Of a DNA stretch of 64,000 nucleotides, positions 53,850 through 63,412 are shown one piece after another. The position numbers and the translations under genes are program-made. This DNA comes from Symbiodinium kawagutii. Its lineage: Eukaryota; Sar; Dinophyceae; Suessiales; Symbiodiniaceae. The number at the start of each line of letters is the position of its first letter. Positions within the stretch are counted from its first letter, which is position 1. The notes below the pieces were generated by a model. That model searched no databases. It was not told the origin of the DNA and saw only the letters and a list, made by a program, of their open reading frames with translations. Location: contig VSDK01027711.1 of the NCBI GenBank assembly GCA_009767595.1, forward strand, positions 106,324 through 170,323. Direction: 5' to 3'.

Positions 53850-56800
53850 GTTGCTACTGTTGGTGAGTAATGTTTGTTACTAATGTTGGTTACTAATGTT
53901 GATCTATTCATAATCTTGGTTGATATTGCTTGAGAACGGCTGGAGATGAGTTATAAACATGGCCATAGTCGTAGTTTTCTCGTTTCAGATAGCTTTGGCA
54001 ATGGTTACAGAGGCGAGTTCGCCACGGAGATTGATGACCGTTTTGGGGCACTGATGAGCGTCCATCCCGGGCGCGTCAACCGATCGTTTGGGACTTTTTA
54101 GAAGACATTTCAGTTGTTAACAGGTAACAAAGAAATGAAAATGTAGGACTTTTAGTTGTTAACAAAGTATCACTTTTTCAGCATGCGACATTTCACTGAA
54201 GAGTGATGGCTGTTAACACCAGTCGTTTGGGCAATTCAGTCATTCAGTCGTCAACCATCAGAGCAAGTTTAGTGACGCTTGTTAACCAAAGTTGACTGGT
54301 GGGGAGATGAACAATGTTGATTAACAACCATCACTAGATGAAACAAATGTCTAATGACAAACATGCAAAGACTTGATGTCTGATGACGTTCATAGTGGTT
54401 GAGAACGGTTACCAGCGCTCCACAGTGGTGACTGGTGGTTGCTGTTGTTTCTTCAGGGGATGAGTCCTATCCAAATTGGGCATATTCCCAAATCTTGTGG
54501 AGGGTTATTTTCAATCTTTCACTGGCCTCGAGTGTCCGACTGTATTTTCAATCTTTCACTGGCCGCAAGTGTCCGACTGCCTTGTGGATCATTGCAATCA
54601 ACCAAGACCATTTCTTGGATGATTCTTTTTTGATGGTTATAGTTGTGGACCATTCCTTGGATGATTCCTTGTGGATCATTACAAGCAACTAAGACCATTC
54701 CTTTTTGCAAGAATTATTTTGATGACCCAAGGAAAGGAGGCCCAACCTGGTGTGGATGGCTTCCACGGCGGAATGCCACAACATGTCAATGATGCGATGG
54801 TCAGTGATCATTGGGGATGACGCGAAAATCGAGCATCCCACAAGGACCAAGAACGATCAAGACTTCCATAGCTGACAGCAATGCTTTTGGTCTTTTTGCA
54901 TACTTACATAGATATAAAGGTCCATCTCTGGGTCTCTTAGCATACACCAAGAGATGTTACGCCTGCCACGGCCTGCTGATCGCTGCAGGTTCTGCCGGTG
55001 CTTGTGCTGTTCTACAGTTCCTTCGCGTGGCGCTTTTACCTTTGCGCTCTGCTCTTCGCGTTGGCATCGCTGACGGATTTCCTGGACGGCTATTTGGCAC
55101 GGCGCTGGAAGGCGACCAGTTGTGGTTTGGGGGGGGGCCCCTCCTAGGGGCCATGGTTCGGGGAGCAGCTAAGAATTGATTCTTGTCCCCAGGTAGCGAT
55201 ATGTATGCAACATTAGAAGCAACACTTAGACTGATGAAATCAACAATACATCCAACAGAGTGATCACCAATGCAGCAACTTTAGTATGAGTTGCTATATC
55301 ATCAGTGTTCTTCAGCAGAGCTGTTGGTTGTGTAAATGTGCCGCAACAGACAGCGATTCTCACTGCTCACTGAAATGTTACACACATTGCCACCCACATT
55401 TCATATAGCAATCATCTTGGGTTACCTTTCATCCATGTTGTTGATCATTGGTCACCCAAAAGATATCAATCATCAACGGGATTACCAACCCATCATCCGA
55501 CACACCAATGGAGCCAGGTGCAGTCTGCGTTCGGTAAGTTCTTGGATCCAGTTGCTGATAAACTCTTGTCCTGTGCAGTGCCTGGGATGAAACTTTAGTT
55601 TCTGGCGGCTCAGAGACTCGTGGGAAACAACCGATCTACTCCGCGAGTATACCCGTGTGTCGTTTTACCCATGATTGTTGGGTATACCCTGGTAAAACAA
55701 ATTCATGGTTGTTGGGTTTACTGCCCATGAGTTTGGAATCCCTATGAAGCACACAAGGATTTTGCGGCTGCTCATTTGATACCAGATTTTGATGAGGCAG
55801 CCACAGAAAGAGCCGCGACTTTCCGGTTTCACGGCATTGCTATGGTGAATCAGAGTCATGCTGATCATCATTCTCTTTGCTGAGATAGATCGCTGTATGT
55901 CAGGTCATCAGATTCAAAATCATCCAATGCCTTCTCCTGGAATCAGCAACAGGGTGCAGTGGCTTACTTTCTGAGATTGGTCCGTGGTCACAGCCAGCCA
56001 TTGGCCAAATATCTGCACTGAGCTCCCATCGCTGATGCACTTTCATGGTTTTTGGGGAAGACACAAGCGCTATGTATCCTGCAATCTTCTGGATCTCTCA
56101 TTACAAGTGCTGCTTGAGTTGTTGCTGAAGTTATGGATCTCATCATTACTTATGATTTACCATCATTATCAACCGCAGTAGTATGCAACCATCAACATTC
56201 ACCATCTTCAATCATAATTATATGGTGGTTTCTCAAAATAGGGGACCCCCAATTCATCCACTGTTAACCATTTTTAGTAATAAACCAGCCATTTTAGGGG
56301 TACCCCTATTTTGAGAAACCACCATATATCCATATCATCATCAACAGCTGCTATTTAAGACCATGGGCTCTATATCCAACACCGTATCCCAACCATGGAG
56401 TCATCAGCAGTATCATCATCCGCATGACCAACCCGATTGTGAGATCCATATTCCAACACCATAGCTTCATAACGCATCACCAGCCACTCCTGTTGAGCAA
56501 GTGCAAGTTTATCAGCATTTTTTTCTGGTGAAACTGCGGGTGAAACTCTCATCAACAGCTGGATCTGGAATCATCAGCCATTGATCCCACAATTTTATAC
56601 AACTTTTAGGTGATCATCTTCCCTCCTAAACCTACCACTCAGCTGGATCTTACTCGCATCGTTGGGAGGTCCCCTGTCTCGGCTTCTAAGCTGAGGATAT
56701 CGTTGAGGTCACCATGGGTTGAACGATCCACTGTGGGAATCATCGTGAGCGCATCCTATGATTCTTGGCAACCTCAACTTTGTTTAGCATCACCTTTTGT

Positions 56801-59800
56801 TGGGAAAAAGGAGTAGTGATCGTCAACTATCGCGATGACCGATGATGGTTGCTGAGAACTAGCCAAACCACTGCAGCGAATTTTGCGGTGTGGATGACTG
56901 ATGGTGACTATAGGGATAACTGATAATCAGCGCTAGTAATCATGAACTATGTAGATCAACATAGATCAACTGATGACGGTTGGTCAGCAATATCATGAAC
57001 TATGAAGATCAACGTTTCCAACTAGTATATAGTGGTTTCTCAAAATAGGGGGACCCCCCAATCATCCTTTGTTAATCATAATAACAATAAACCAACCATT
57101 TTTGCGGGTCCCCTATTCTGAGAAACCCCCATATAGTCAGCAATAGTACAATCATCAACTGATGATGCTTAGTCCCCACCTTTCTCAGATGTCGCATGGG
57201 TGGACTCCTCACCTGGTCATCCCCTGAGGTGCTCGTTCTGCTCCCAACGGCTGCAAGCACATCCACCACCGTGGCCCCGCTGTTGGCGGTGCCCGCCGTG
57301 GCCATTGTGCTGCGAGAGATTCTGGTGAGCGCCTTGCGCGAATGGACGGCACTGGCAGGCCATCGCTGTTAGCTGCGCTTGTGGCACCAGCGCCTTGTAA
57401 TGGTGCACCATGACTTGGTGGTTGTTCAAGTCGTAGGGGTCCCCAAAAATGGATGGTTATTTACTATAGATGACTATTAATGGATGATTTGGGGGGTCCC
57501 ATATTTTGAGAAACCAACATATTGGTGGTTTCTCAAGTCGTAGGGGTCCCCCAGTTATCATCCGTTGTAGAAACAATTCATAGTATCAAACCAGCCGTTT
57601 TTAGGGCCCCCTGTTTCGAGAAACACCCATATTGCCCATGTTAGTTAAGCATATGGTTTGTGAGTAGCCGCAATCATTGAGTAATCAATGGTGAACGAAA
57701 TGGTTTGCTAGTGTTGGTTAAGCAATCACAAGTGGTTAACCAATGAGAATCAAACGTTTTAACCAATTTAGTTGAAATTTGAACCTGAATGTTAACGCTT
57801 CACCAGCTGCCAATGCCACATCAGACATCAAAAATCAATCATCGAAAATGACAAATGTTAATGAGAATTAACGATCCTCGCTGGTTGTTCATGATGTTGA
57901 TAATGGTCAATGACCAACCAATGTTGCGATTCATGACTAACCCCCATTGATTTTGTAATGATTCCGTATGATTTCCCAAATCATATTTTGAAACATGGCA
58001 GCAAACATTGTCCTCATCCAGGTCGTTTTCATCTGTGTTAGATGGAACGCGCATGAAAAAGTTGACCCAGCGCGAAGCACGCCATTCCCTGAAAAAGAAC
58101 CCAGGGATATGAGCCCTAGGGGTTGGGTACACTGGTATGTCCACTAAACCGTGGATGTAAGATGATATGAGTGTGTGCAGGACCCGCCACCAACTTAGCC
58201 AAGCCAGCTCTGTCGTTGTCTTTTTGCGAGATGATATAGTAATCTGACAGCAGTTATCAACATTTGACCAACCAACAGTTGATCGACCTTTACCCCCAAC
58301 AGTTTATCAGTAATGATGAACAATTATAATTGGATTATCAACATTTGACCAACCAATATCAGCATCGCCTCCCGCCCAAAAGTTCCTTTTCAGGGTATCG
58401 ATTTGAACCCACTCCAGTTTTGACTCTCCAGAACGGTCATTTGCGCCCGCGCGCTCTTGTTGAGAGGTGAAAGTGCCTTGAGCCAAGTGGGTTTCCTCGG
58501 CAAGCTGAAGCCACTTGGTCCAGGGGGCAGGCGCAAGCAGTGGTTTCACCACATGACCACTGGTACAACCTCTTTATCCCCAACTCTCATCTGGCTACGG
58601 GTCAATATTAGAATATAATGGTTATAGTTATATTTTGACCCAATGGTCACTATAACTATAACAGTCACAATAGCCAGGGGTATAGAATTTTGACCCACAG
58701 CCAGTAGGTGCGGCGCAGCAACAGCTCCAAGAGTGAGTTGGTTGAGAGTTGGTGATAGGCCAATTCCATACCCTTTTCCCAAATGGCTGTGGGTCAGTTC
58801 ACCCCGTACCCCTGGTTCCCCCATGATTAACCATAATTTTCCCTATTATTGTTGGGGAATATCCCCCATTGGTTGGTTGGTTAATATTGACCCATAGCCA
58901 AATAGCTGGCTACAAAGCAACACGATTTGCCGGGATGGAACTGGCAAGCGGTTTGGTGAAGCGTTGAATGCAACTGTGTTGTGGTTGTAGGATGACCGTC
59001 GCCGAACCCCAGCCCTAACAAAGCAACTCTCGTGTTTACAGTTGCACTCATGTTAAGTATTGATAAGCATAACACTCTGGTAAACTAAATTGGTTCAACG
59101 GAAAATCCACCATTTTTAATGGTTTACAATCAAAAGATGGTGATTGTTCGCTTCAAGCTTAGTTTACCAGAGGGTAATCAACCTTTGCGGAACCATCAGC
59201 CATTATTCTGAACCATCAACCATTATGGTACTGGTTGCGATCATTCTCGCTTCGATCACGACCGAAGCTGACCATCAACTGGCTGGTAATCTAGCCTTTG
59301 ACCGCAATGAGCCGGCCTTGCTCAGCAAGGCAAGAAAAACCTTGGAGACACCCCGAGGGCTCTGTGGCTGAAAGGTAGACATGTCATGGCACACAATTCT
59401 TGTACTTATCGTTGTGCTGATCCCCAGCAGGCCGATTGAGTTTGATTCTAGATTATTGTGTTACAATCGGCATAGATAATCTATTTATCTCTATGTGCAT
59501 ACATCAAGCTATATAGTTTTTCTGCAAACGCACACATACATATCTAATTGTATATAAATCTACAGTATGTATGTATATAATAAATCGTTGTTGAAAATTC
59601 CACATTTTTGTGGAGACCATGCTTGGATATACCCAGCCTCCTGTCAACATTCCAAGGACAGCCACGATTCTCATCAGCCTCTGCTGCTTGTTGGCCACTG
59701 TGGACCATGGCTTGAACTCCAAGATCTTCGTAGGCAGCTGATGGGTTTGGGTCACTCCTTCCAGCGGTGGTTTCGTAGAAGTCCTTGGGAGGTTGTGTTG

Positions 59801-61106
59801 TCCCAAGGACCGATGTTCCAGGATTGGCTGCTTCATACCCTGACGGATTTGCGTATTGACATCGACGTCACAACTGTTGAATTTACCCAAGTTTATTAAC
59901 TGCCCATCTGAGTTTATAAACTGCTAGTCAAAACCCTGCGTCTCGTTTGAAGAACAAGGGCTCCTTGGACCCTGCGGGCACCCCCAAGTGTACACCTCCA
60001 ACAGCTTGAGCTATCCCAGGTGAGCAGTTCATGAACCTTCAGCAGCCTGGAGCGACCAACCTGAACCCGCCATCATCAAACTTCGGCACTGGATGGCTTA
60101 TACCCACTGACTTAGGTTTTTAGTGTTTTTGGGATATGATTGTTTTACCATATAACCACTAAAAGTATATTTTTAGCAAGGGATCTATAAGCCACCAAGG
60201 CAACCTTAGCAAGCAACTAATGTCAACAAACCTCAACCAGCCTCAACCAACTTGACCAACCTGAACCAACCTTGACCAACCTCAACCAACCTTGACCAAC
60301 CTTAACCAACCTCAACCAACCTTCACCACACTTCACCAACCTGAACCTCAAGCGCAAGCTTCACCGGAGGCGCCTTGGTGCTTCTCTACGTGGGGACCAT
60401 CTTGGCAGCACGGCAGCGATAGCGAGGTCAAGCAGTTCACCATCAATGGCTTATGGGGAAACTAATGATTGGTTCATGATGGTACACCAATGATTGAGTT
60501 AGTAGAACAATAATATTAGGGAAACCAATGATATTGATATGATTACTTATGATAGTTATGGGTAATAGTTATTTATATATGGCGAACTGGGTCAAGCAGT
60601 TAACCAACCGACTAATCGGGGATAATAACCAACAATTTCATAGGGAAAACAATGGTTTATGATAGGGGAACCAGGGATAGTAAAAAAGAATATTAGGGAA
60701 ACCAATGATTGGTTCATGATGGTACACCAGGGATATGAATTGACCAATAGCCATGTATCTTTAAAGATGCAGACAAGAGAGATGCGAAAAACTGCCTATT
60801 TCACGTACATACAATTTGCAGATAGTCTATGTGTACACTGGCGGAAGTATTGGGACCCGATTGTTGGCTTGTCAATTGGTGGTTTCCCAAAATAGGAGTA
60901 CCACTGAATCATCCAATACCAATCCTTTTTAGTAAGAAACTCACCAGTTTTAGGCAGTTCCTATTTTGAGAAACCCTCATTTGAACGCTTCAACCTACCA
61001 GTCCTGGTTGCGAAGATTTCGTTCTGAAAAATCCGAGCTCTCCAGTGAGGCGTACGTGTCCAGCATCGACTACATCATCAAGTCCCTGCCTGCCTTCCGC
61101 CGCTAA
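51893..61106 (+). CDS. pgsA: Phosphatidylglycerophosphate synthase, complete nine-exon gene (span)
   Basis: Nine exons (97, 122, 123, 60, 130, 51, 33, 35 and 105 bp) join in phase from ATG 51893 to TAA 61104-61106, giving 251 aa. The CDP-alcohol phosphatidyltransferase signature D-G-x2-A-R-x8-G-x3-D-x3-D is complete (DGYLARR ... FGKFLDPVADK). It is preceded by RRLPNVLTAMRVLM and followed by AIVLREILVSALREW and VGFLGKLK, features of PgsA-type enzymes. The enzyme condenses CDP-diacylglycerol with glycerol-3-phosphate in the first committed step to phosphatidylglycerol. Several membrane segments are evident. The N-terminus (MLLRVQPWCSAPLPRAPRPC) is Arg/Pro-rich and acid-free, suggesting mitochondrial or plastid targeting. 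Four introns start GT and four start GC. Cardiolipin synthase is the alternative, less favoured by the LREILVSALRE motif. Confidence 0.85.
52239..52718 (+). other. Intronic open frame of 159 codons, unassigned
   Basis: A continuous frame from ATG 52239 inside pgsA intron 1, in a stretch (52.0-52.9 kb) without the usual MITE words. Another frame over 52280-52373 (VDVKESGKAMLQYTKFTEVS, then PTDVIWYNREQAA) is more protein-like. Possibly a decayed mobile element; no family recognised. Confidence 0.2.
53537..53658 (+). CDS. pgsA: pgsA exon 2
   Basis: CTGCAG|G acceptor, GC donor (GCGCCT) at 53659. It reads HRAGLEATAVVSAVAPWKRR then LPNVLTAMRVLM. LPN-x-LT-x-x-R is the conserved start of the PgsA membrane domain. 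Confidence 0.8.
53805..53849. repeat. (GAT)n trinucleotide repeat
   Basis: About 14 GAT units in pgsA intron 2. Confidence 0.9.
54989..55111 (+). CDS. pgsA: pgsA exon 3 (first half of the active-site signature)
   Basis: CTGCAG|G acceptor, GC donor (GCGACC) at 55112, 41 codons in phase 0. Hydrophobic VLPVLVLFYSSFAWRFYLCA, then LLFALASLTDFLDGYLARR. The DG-x-x-AR half of the catalytic motif, including the metal-binding Asps, is present. Confidence 0.88.
55518..55577 (+). CDS. pgsA: pgsA exon 4 (second half of the active-site signature)
   Basis: GAGCCAG|G acceptor, donor GTGCCT at 55578, 20 codons in phase 0: VQSAFGKFLDPVADKLLSCA. Joined to exon 3 it gives exactly 8, 3 and 3 residues between the conserved R, G, D and D, confirming the GC-AG intron. 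Confidence 0.88.
56225..56333. mobile_element. MITE family A copy (intron 4 of pgsA gene)
   Basis: Ends GTGGTTTCTCAAAATAGG and its near-perfect complement before ATATATCC. Flanks ATATG / ATATA match at four of five positions. A long hairpin is predicted. Confidence 0.8.
57032..57130. mobile_element. MITE family A copy, TSD ATATA (intron 4 of pgsA gene)
   Basis: 99 bp. Direct ATATA repeats at 57027-57031 and 57131-57135. It ends about 100 bp before exon 5. Confidence 0.85.
57229..57358 (+). CDS. pgsA: pgsA exon 5 (LREILVSALRE)
   Basis: CCTGAG|G acceptor, GC donor (GCCATC) at 57359. It reads VLVLLPTAASTSTTVAPLLA, then VPAVAIVLREILVSALREWT. The REI...ALRE motif is typical of PgsA rather than other family members. 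Confidence 0.88.
57418..57518. mobile_element. MITE family A copy, first of a pair (intron 5 of pgsA gene)
   Basis: Starts GTGGTTGTTCAAGTCG and ends GAGAAACCAAC, 60 bp after exon 5. Only six bases separate it from the next copy. Confidence 0.75.
57525..57628. mobile_element. MITE family A copy, second of a pair, TSD ATATTG
   Basis: Ends GTGGTTTCTCAAGTCG and CGAGAAACACCC. ATATTG occurs at 57519-57524 and 57629-57634 (6 bp, one longer than in other copies). Confidence 0.8.
58467..58517 (+). CDS. pgsA: pgsA exon 6 (GFLGKLK)
   Basis: TGAGAG|G acceptor, donor GTCCAG at 58518. It reads ESALSQVGFLGKLKPL, corresponding to the VAVS-x-x-GK-x-KT motif; the usual Thr is Pro here. Phase fits both neighbours. 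Confidence 0.7.
58592..58702. mobile_element. MITE family B-like, diverged (intron 6 of pgsA gene)
   Basis: Ends GGCTACGGGTCAA and TTTTGACCCACAGCC. The interior differs from other copies and contains a TATAACTATAAC-type inverted core. Confidence 0.5.
58785..58899. mobile_element. MITE family B copy, TSD AAAT (intron 6 of pgsA gene)
   Basis: Ends GGCTGTGGGTCAG and GACCCATAGCC. Direct AAAT repeats at 58781-58784 and 58900-58903. Confidence 0.85.
59024..59056 (+). CDS. pgsA: pgsA exon 7 (membrane mini-exon)
   Basis: A 33-bp exon after CAAAG with donor GTATTG at 59057. It encodes TLVFTVALML with split codons at both ends (Ala and Ser). It matches the hydrophobic helix after the GKxK motif. Confidence 0.6.
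   Translation, partial: QLSCLQLHSC
59073..59176. mobile_element. MITE family D copy (intron 7 of pgsA gene)
   Basis: CTCTGGTAAACTAA and TTAGTTTACCAGAG are exact inverted arms. It begins 16 bp after the exon ending at 59056. Confidence 0.7.
60200..60345. repeat. Degenerate (CCAACCTTGA / CCTCAACCAA) tandem tract
   Basis: A pyrimidine/A-rich tandem tract just upstream of pgsA exon 8. It may serve as an extended 3' splice-site region. Confidence 0.7.
60370..60404 (+). CDS. pgsA: pgsA exon 8 (last membrane helix)
   Basis: CCGGAG|G acceptor, GC donor (GCAGCA) at 60405. It encodes ALVLLYVGTIL. Phase fits; the position matches the final helix (LYVATILTLWS-like) of PgsA. Confidence 0.65.
60581..60752. 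mobile_element. MITE family B copy with internal duplication (intron 8 of pgsA gene)
   Basis: Ends GGCGAACTGGGTCAAGC and TTGACCAATAGCC. The interior is lengthened by a segment (GGGAAACCAATGATTGG and following) that also occurs upstream at about 60460-60530. Confidence 0.65.
60879..60978. mobile_element. MITE family A copy just before the last pgsA exon
   Basis: Ends GTGGTTTCCCAAAATAGG and TTGAGAAACCCTC. Flanks AATTG / ATTTG match at four of five positions. It ends 23 bp before the exon at 61002, so the intron's branch and pyrimidine region lies in or next to the element. Confidence 0.75.
61002..61106 (+). CDS. pgsA: pgsA exon 9 with stop
   Basis: CTACCAG acceptor, phase 0, 34 codons SWLRRFRSEKSELSSEAYVS then SIDYIIKSLPAFRR and TAA. 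A hydrophilic C-terminal tail follows the last helix. A family A MITE ends 23 bp upstream of the exon. Confidence 0.75.
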   Translation, partial: SWLRRFRSEKSELSSEAYVSSIDYIIKSLPAFRR

Positions 61107-61153
61107 GCACCAGGGTGGCAGACACGCAGAAGTCCAAGGATCACAGTAGGAAC

Positions 61154-61519
61154 CTAGCGAGTTTGGGACCGCCAGCGCCATGCTCTAACGACCGAGCTCC
61201 AGAGCGGACGTGAAAACCACAACTTTTTTGAGACGACTGGGGCTTGGATGATCAACACCTCCGTGGCAATTGAATCAATTGCCGTGACAGCTTTTGCCGC
61301 TGATGGGACTTGGCCATGCTTGGCCCCTATTTCCCTGCTGAGAAATGATTTGCCAATTGACTGGTGGCCACTGTCGAGCCAAAGAGCCCAAGCTGCAGGT
61401 GCCAAAAAAATGGTGACGCACTCCGGCAACGTTGCTGATTGATGGTTGATGATTGATGCTGAATCGATGGTTGATTCAGGGTTAGTTAAAGGTTGGTGTG
61501 AGGGTTTAATTATAAACAT
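61154..61519. other. Ambiguous coding-like stretch, both strands open
   Basis: The plus strand has a 64-codon frame (61248-61442, with AIESIAVTAFAADGTWPC). The minus strand has a 121-codon frame (61519-61154, with CVTIFLAPAAWALWLDSGHQ). I cannot choose between them. Confidence 0.3.
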
Positions 61520-61672
61520 TCAGCCATAACCAATCATTAAGCAGCTGTGAACATCAGGGATGAAACTCAGCAGATTTGAGCAGAATCCATCAGCTAAAAC
61601 AACCTGCTAATCTGTTGAATCTGCTCAAAATTTGCTCAACTGGCTGTTAATCCATCTCGGTTGATCAGCCAG

Positions 61673-61741
61673 TTGAGCTTCAACGGCCGGGGAAAAGAAC
61701 CTCTTGCCTGGTTCATGCAGCGGCGCACCAGGACTACCCAT
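61673..61741 (+). other. Exon-like island with canonical donor GTGAGC
   Basis: CAGCCAG acceptor, 23 codons in phase 0 (LSFNGRGKEPLAWFMQRRTR), donor GTGAGC at 61742. Probably an exon of the gene downstream of pgsA; unassigned. Confidence 0.4.
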
Positions 61742-62279
61742 GTGAGCGGCATCAATTAGGTAGCGCCTGTGGCTATTGAAAGTGGCGAGGCTGTGCGGGA
61801 GCTGTTCATGTCGCACCTTCCATTTCTTGAAACAACACACCAAGTCGTACACTTACTTGGATGTGCAGTTGGGGTTGGGATATAACCATGGTAACAAAGC
61901 CTAGAAGGTGGGTAATAATCACAATAGTCATGGTAAGTAAAAGTATTCAACTGTGAAGTGAGGATGCACATCCAGGTACTCTAGTTTTCATTTATGGATG
62001 TCACTTCGCTATCAGCTGCAGGTAACGCCTGATGACAGGCAGACCGCGATGTTTTCCAGCATCAATTAACATGCGGATGCACACTTGATGTTCATGAATA
62101 CCAAACACAGCAACTATCCGTCATCAACTAATTTCTTTGCCTGCAATGTGGGCGCTGTGTCTACCCAGCTACAGTGGTTGGTTCATTTGACTTAGCGACA
62201 GGGGCCAACTACCAGTTCTATCGGGGTGCAACCAACAAAAATAGCTGCACACATGGCGACTTGTTTCTCCCTGCTGACA

Positions 62280-62425
62280 GTTGCAGCCAATCCTTCCCAC
62301 CCCAACCCACCCAACCCACCCCCATCCTTGCGTAGCAACAACATGGTTAGCAAGTGCAAGCGATCGTTGTTAGATGCCCCACCCCACCCCAACTCACCCC
62401 AACCCACCCCAACCCACACCATCTT
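62280..62425. repeat. C-rich (CCCCAACCCA)n tracts
   Basis: Two runs of CCCCAACCCACC-type sequence flank a short spacer, a low-complexity pyrimidine tract before the island at 62436. Confidence 0.75.
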
Positions 62426-62435
62426 TGATGCGCAG

Positions 62436-62522
62436 AAAACCGTGCGTTCAGTGAGACAAACAGTCGATAAACACGCTGTGCTAGTTGGGAAAGCGACCGA
62501 GATTTTGCGCGCCCACAAGTAA
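62436..62522 (+). other. Exon-like island ending in a stop
   Basis: GCGCAG acceptor, 28 codons in phase 0 (KTVRSVRQTVDKHAVLVGKA, then TEILRAHK) to TAA. The helical, basic composition looks like a C-terminal exon. Unassigned. Confidence 0.4.
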
Positions 62523-62639
62523 CCGGAAGGACCAACCCAGCTTGTAACCATCAACGGGTCCTACGTTGGGTGAACTGTGCCCGCTGAACTGCAGCCTGGC
62601 CACGCCAATGCCGCTAATGCCCAGCCTAGCGCTCGGTCG

Positions 62640-63360
62640 AGCAGGAGTGGATTCATGGATGCATGGATGGTGAAGTGATGCTGATGAACCAGTGGTTGAT
62701 GATACGGATGGAGGCTTAATGGTGCTTAATGATGGTCAATGATGGTTGATGACGCTTGATGAATCAGTATGAATGATGGTGAATGGTTGGCGTATGGTTG
62801 ATGGTGGTTTATAATAGTTGTTATATGATGGTGGTTTATAATGGTTGATGGTGAATGGTTGATGGTGATGAAACCCATGCTGGTTTATTAGCAATAAGCA
62901 TGGTTAGTGAATGATCGTCCAGTGCTGCTTATGAATGGTGAATGGTTGATGATGCTTGGAGATTGATCATGGTCGATGATGGTTTACAGTGCTTTATTGA
63001 GGGATAAGCAGGTCAAGCTGTATAAATGATGGACCATGAGCAGTGGTCAGAATGATGGTGTAAAATGATGGTTCCTAGTGGTTGATTGTTTTGTATGGGG
63101 GTTCGGTCAATCAGCTGTAAGCATTACTTGACCATGATGAGCCAAAGTCATCACCGGAGTTCGTGATTATCAACTACACTCGACCAATGGTCCACCGTCG
63201 GGTTAGCTAGCCATTATTGAAAGGTACCCGTGGTTCAAAACTTCATTATGGTTATTGACAATATGGTTCATGCTTGTTAGCCACTATGAACCATTCTTAA
63301 CCCGACCCCTAATTGACCATTCGTTAACCATAAACTAACGATCATATATTATAGAATGGG
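62640..63360. other. Noncoding, GATGGTTGATGG-rich
   Basis: Dense degenerate ATGGTTGATG words, no exon-like island seen. Confidence 0.5.
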
Positions 63361-63412
63361 CTAGCGCCCAGGTGCCGCCGACCCCAGTATCAAGGGGTCA
63401 GGCGAGTAGAGG

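Noticed and set aside
58474-58484. CTTGAGCCA, part of the reverse-complement spliced leader
   Set aside because: Only nine bases match and it lies inside pgsA exon 6 coding sequence.
59504-59899. Overlapping plus (110 codons) and minus (128 codons) open frames
   Set aside because: Both lie inside pgsA intron 7, neither shows a domain or splice-consistent ends, and I could not choose a strand.
62192-62554. Minus-strand 120-codon frame over the C-rich tract
   Set aside because: Dominated by GWGELGWG-type low complexity from the pyrimidine tract; the plus-strand island at 62436 is more convincing.
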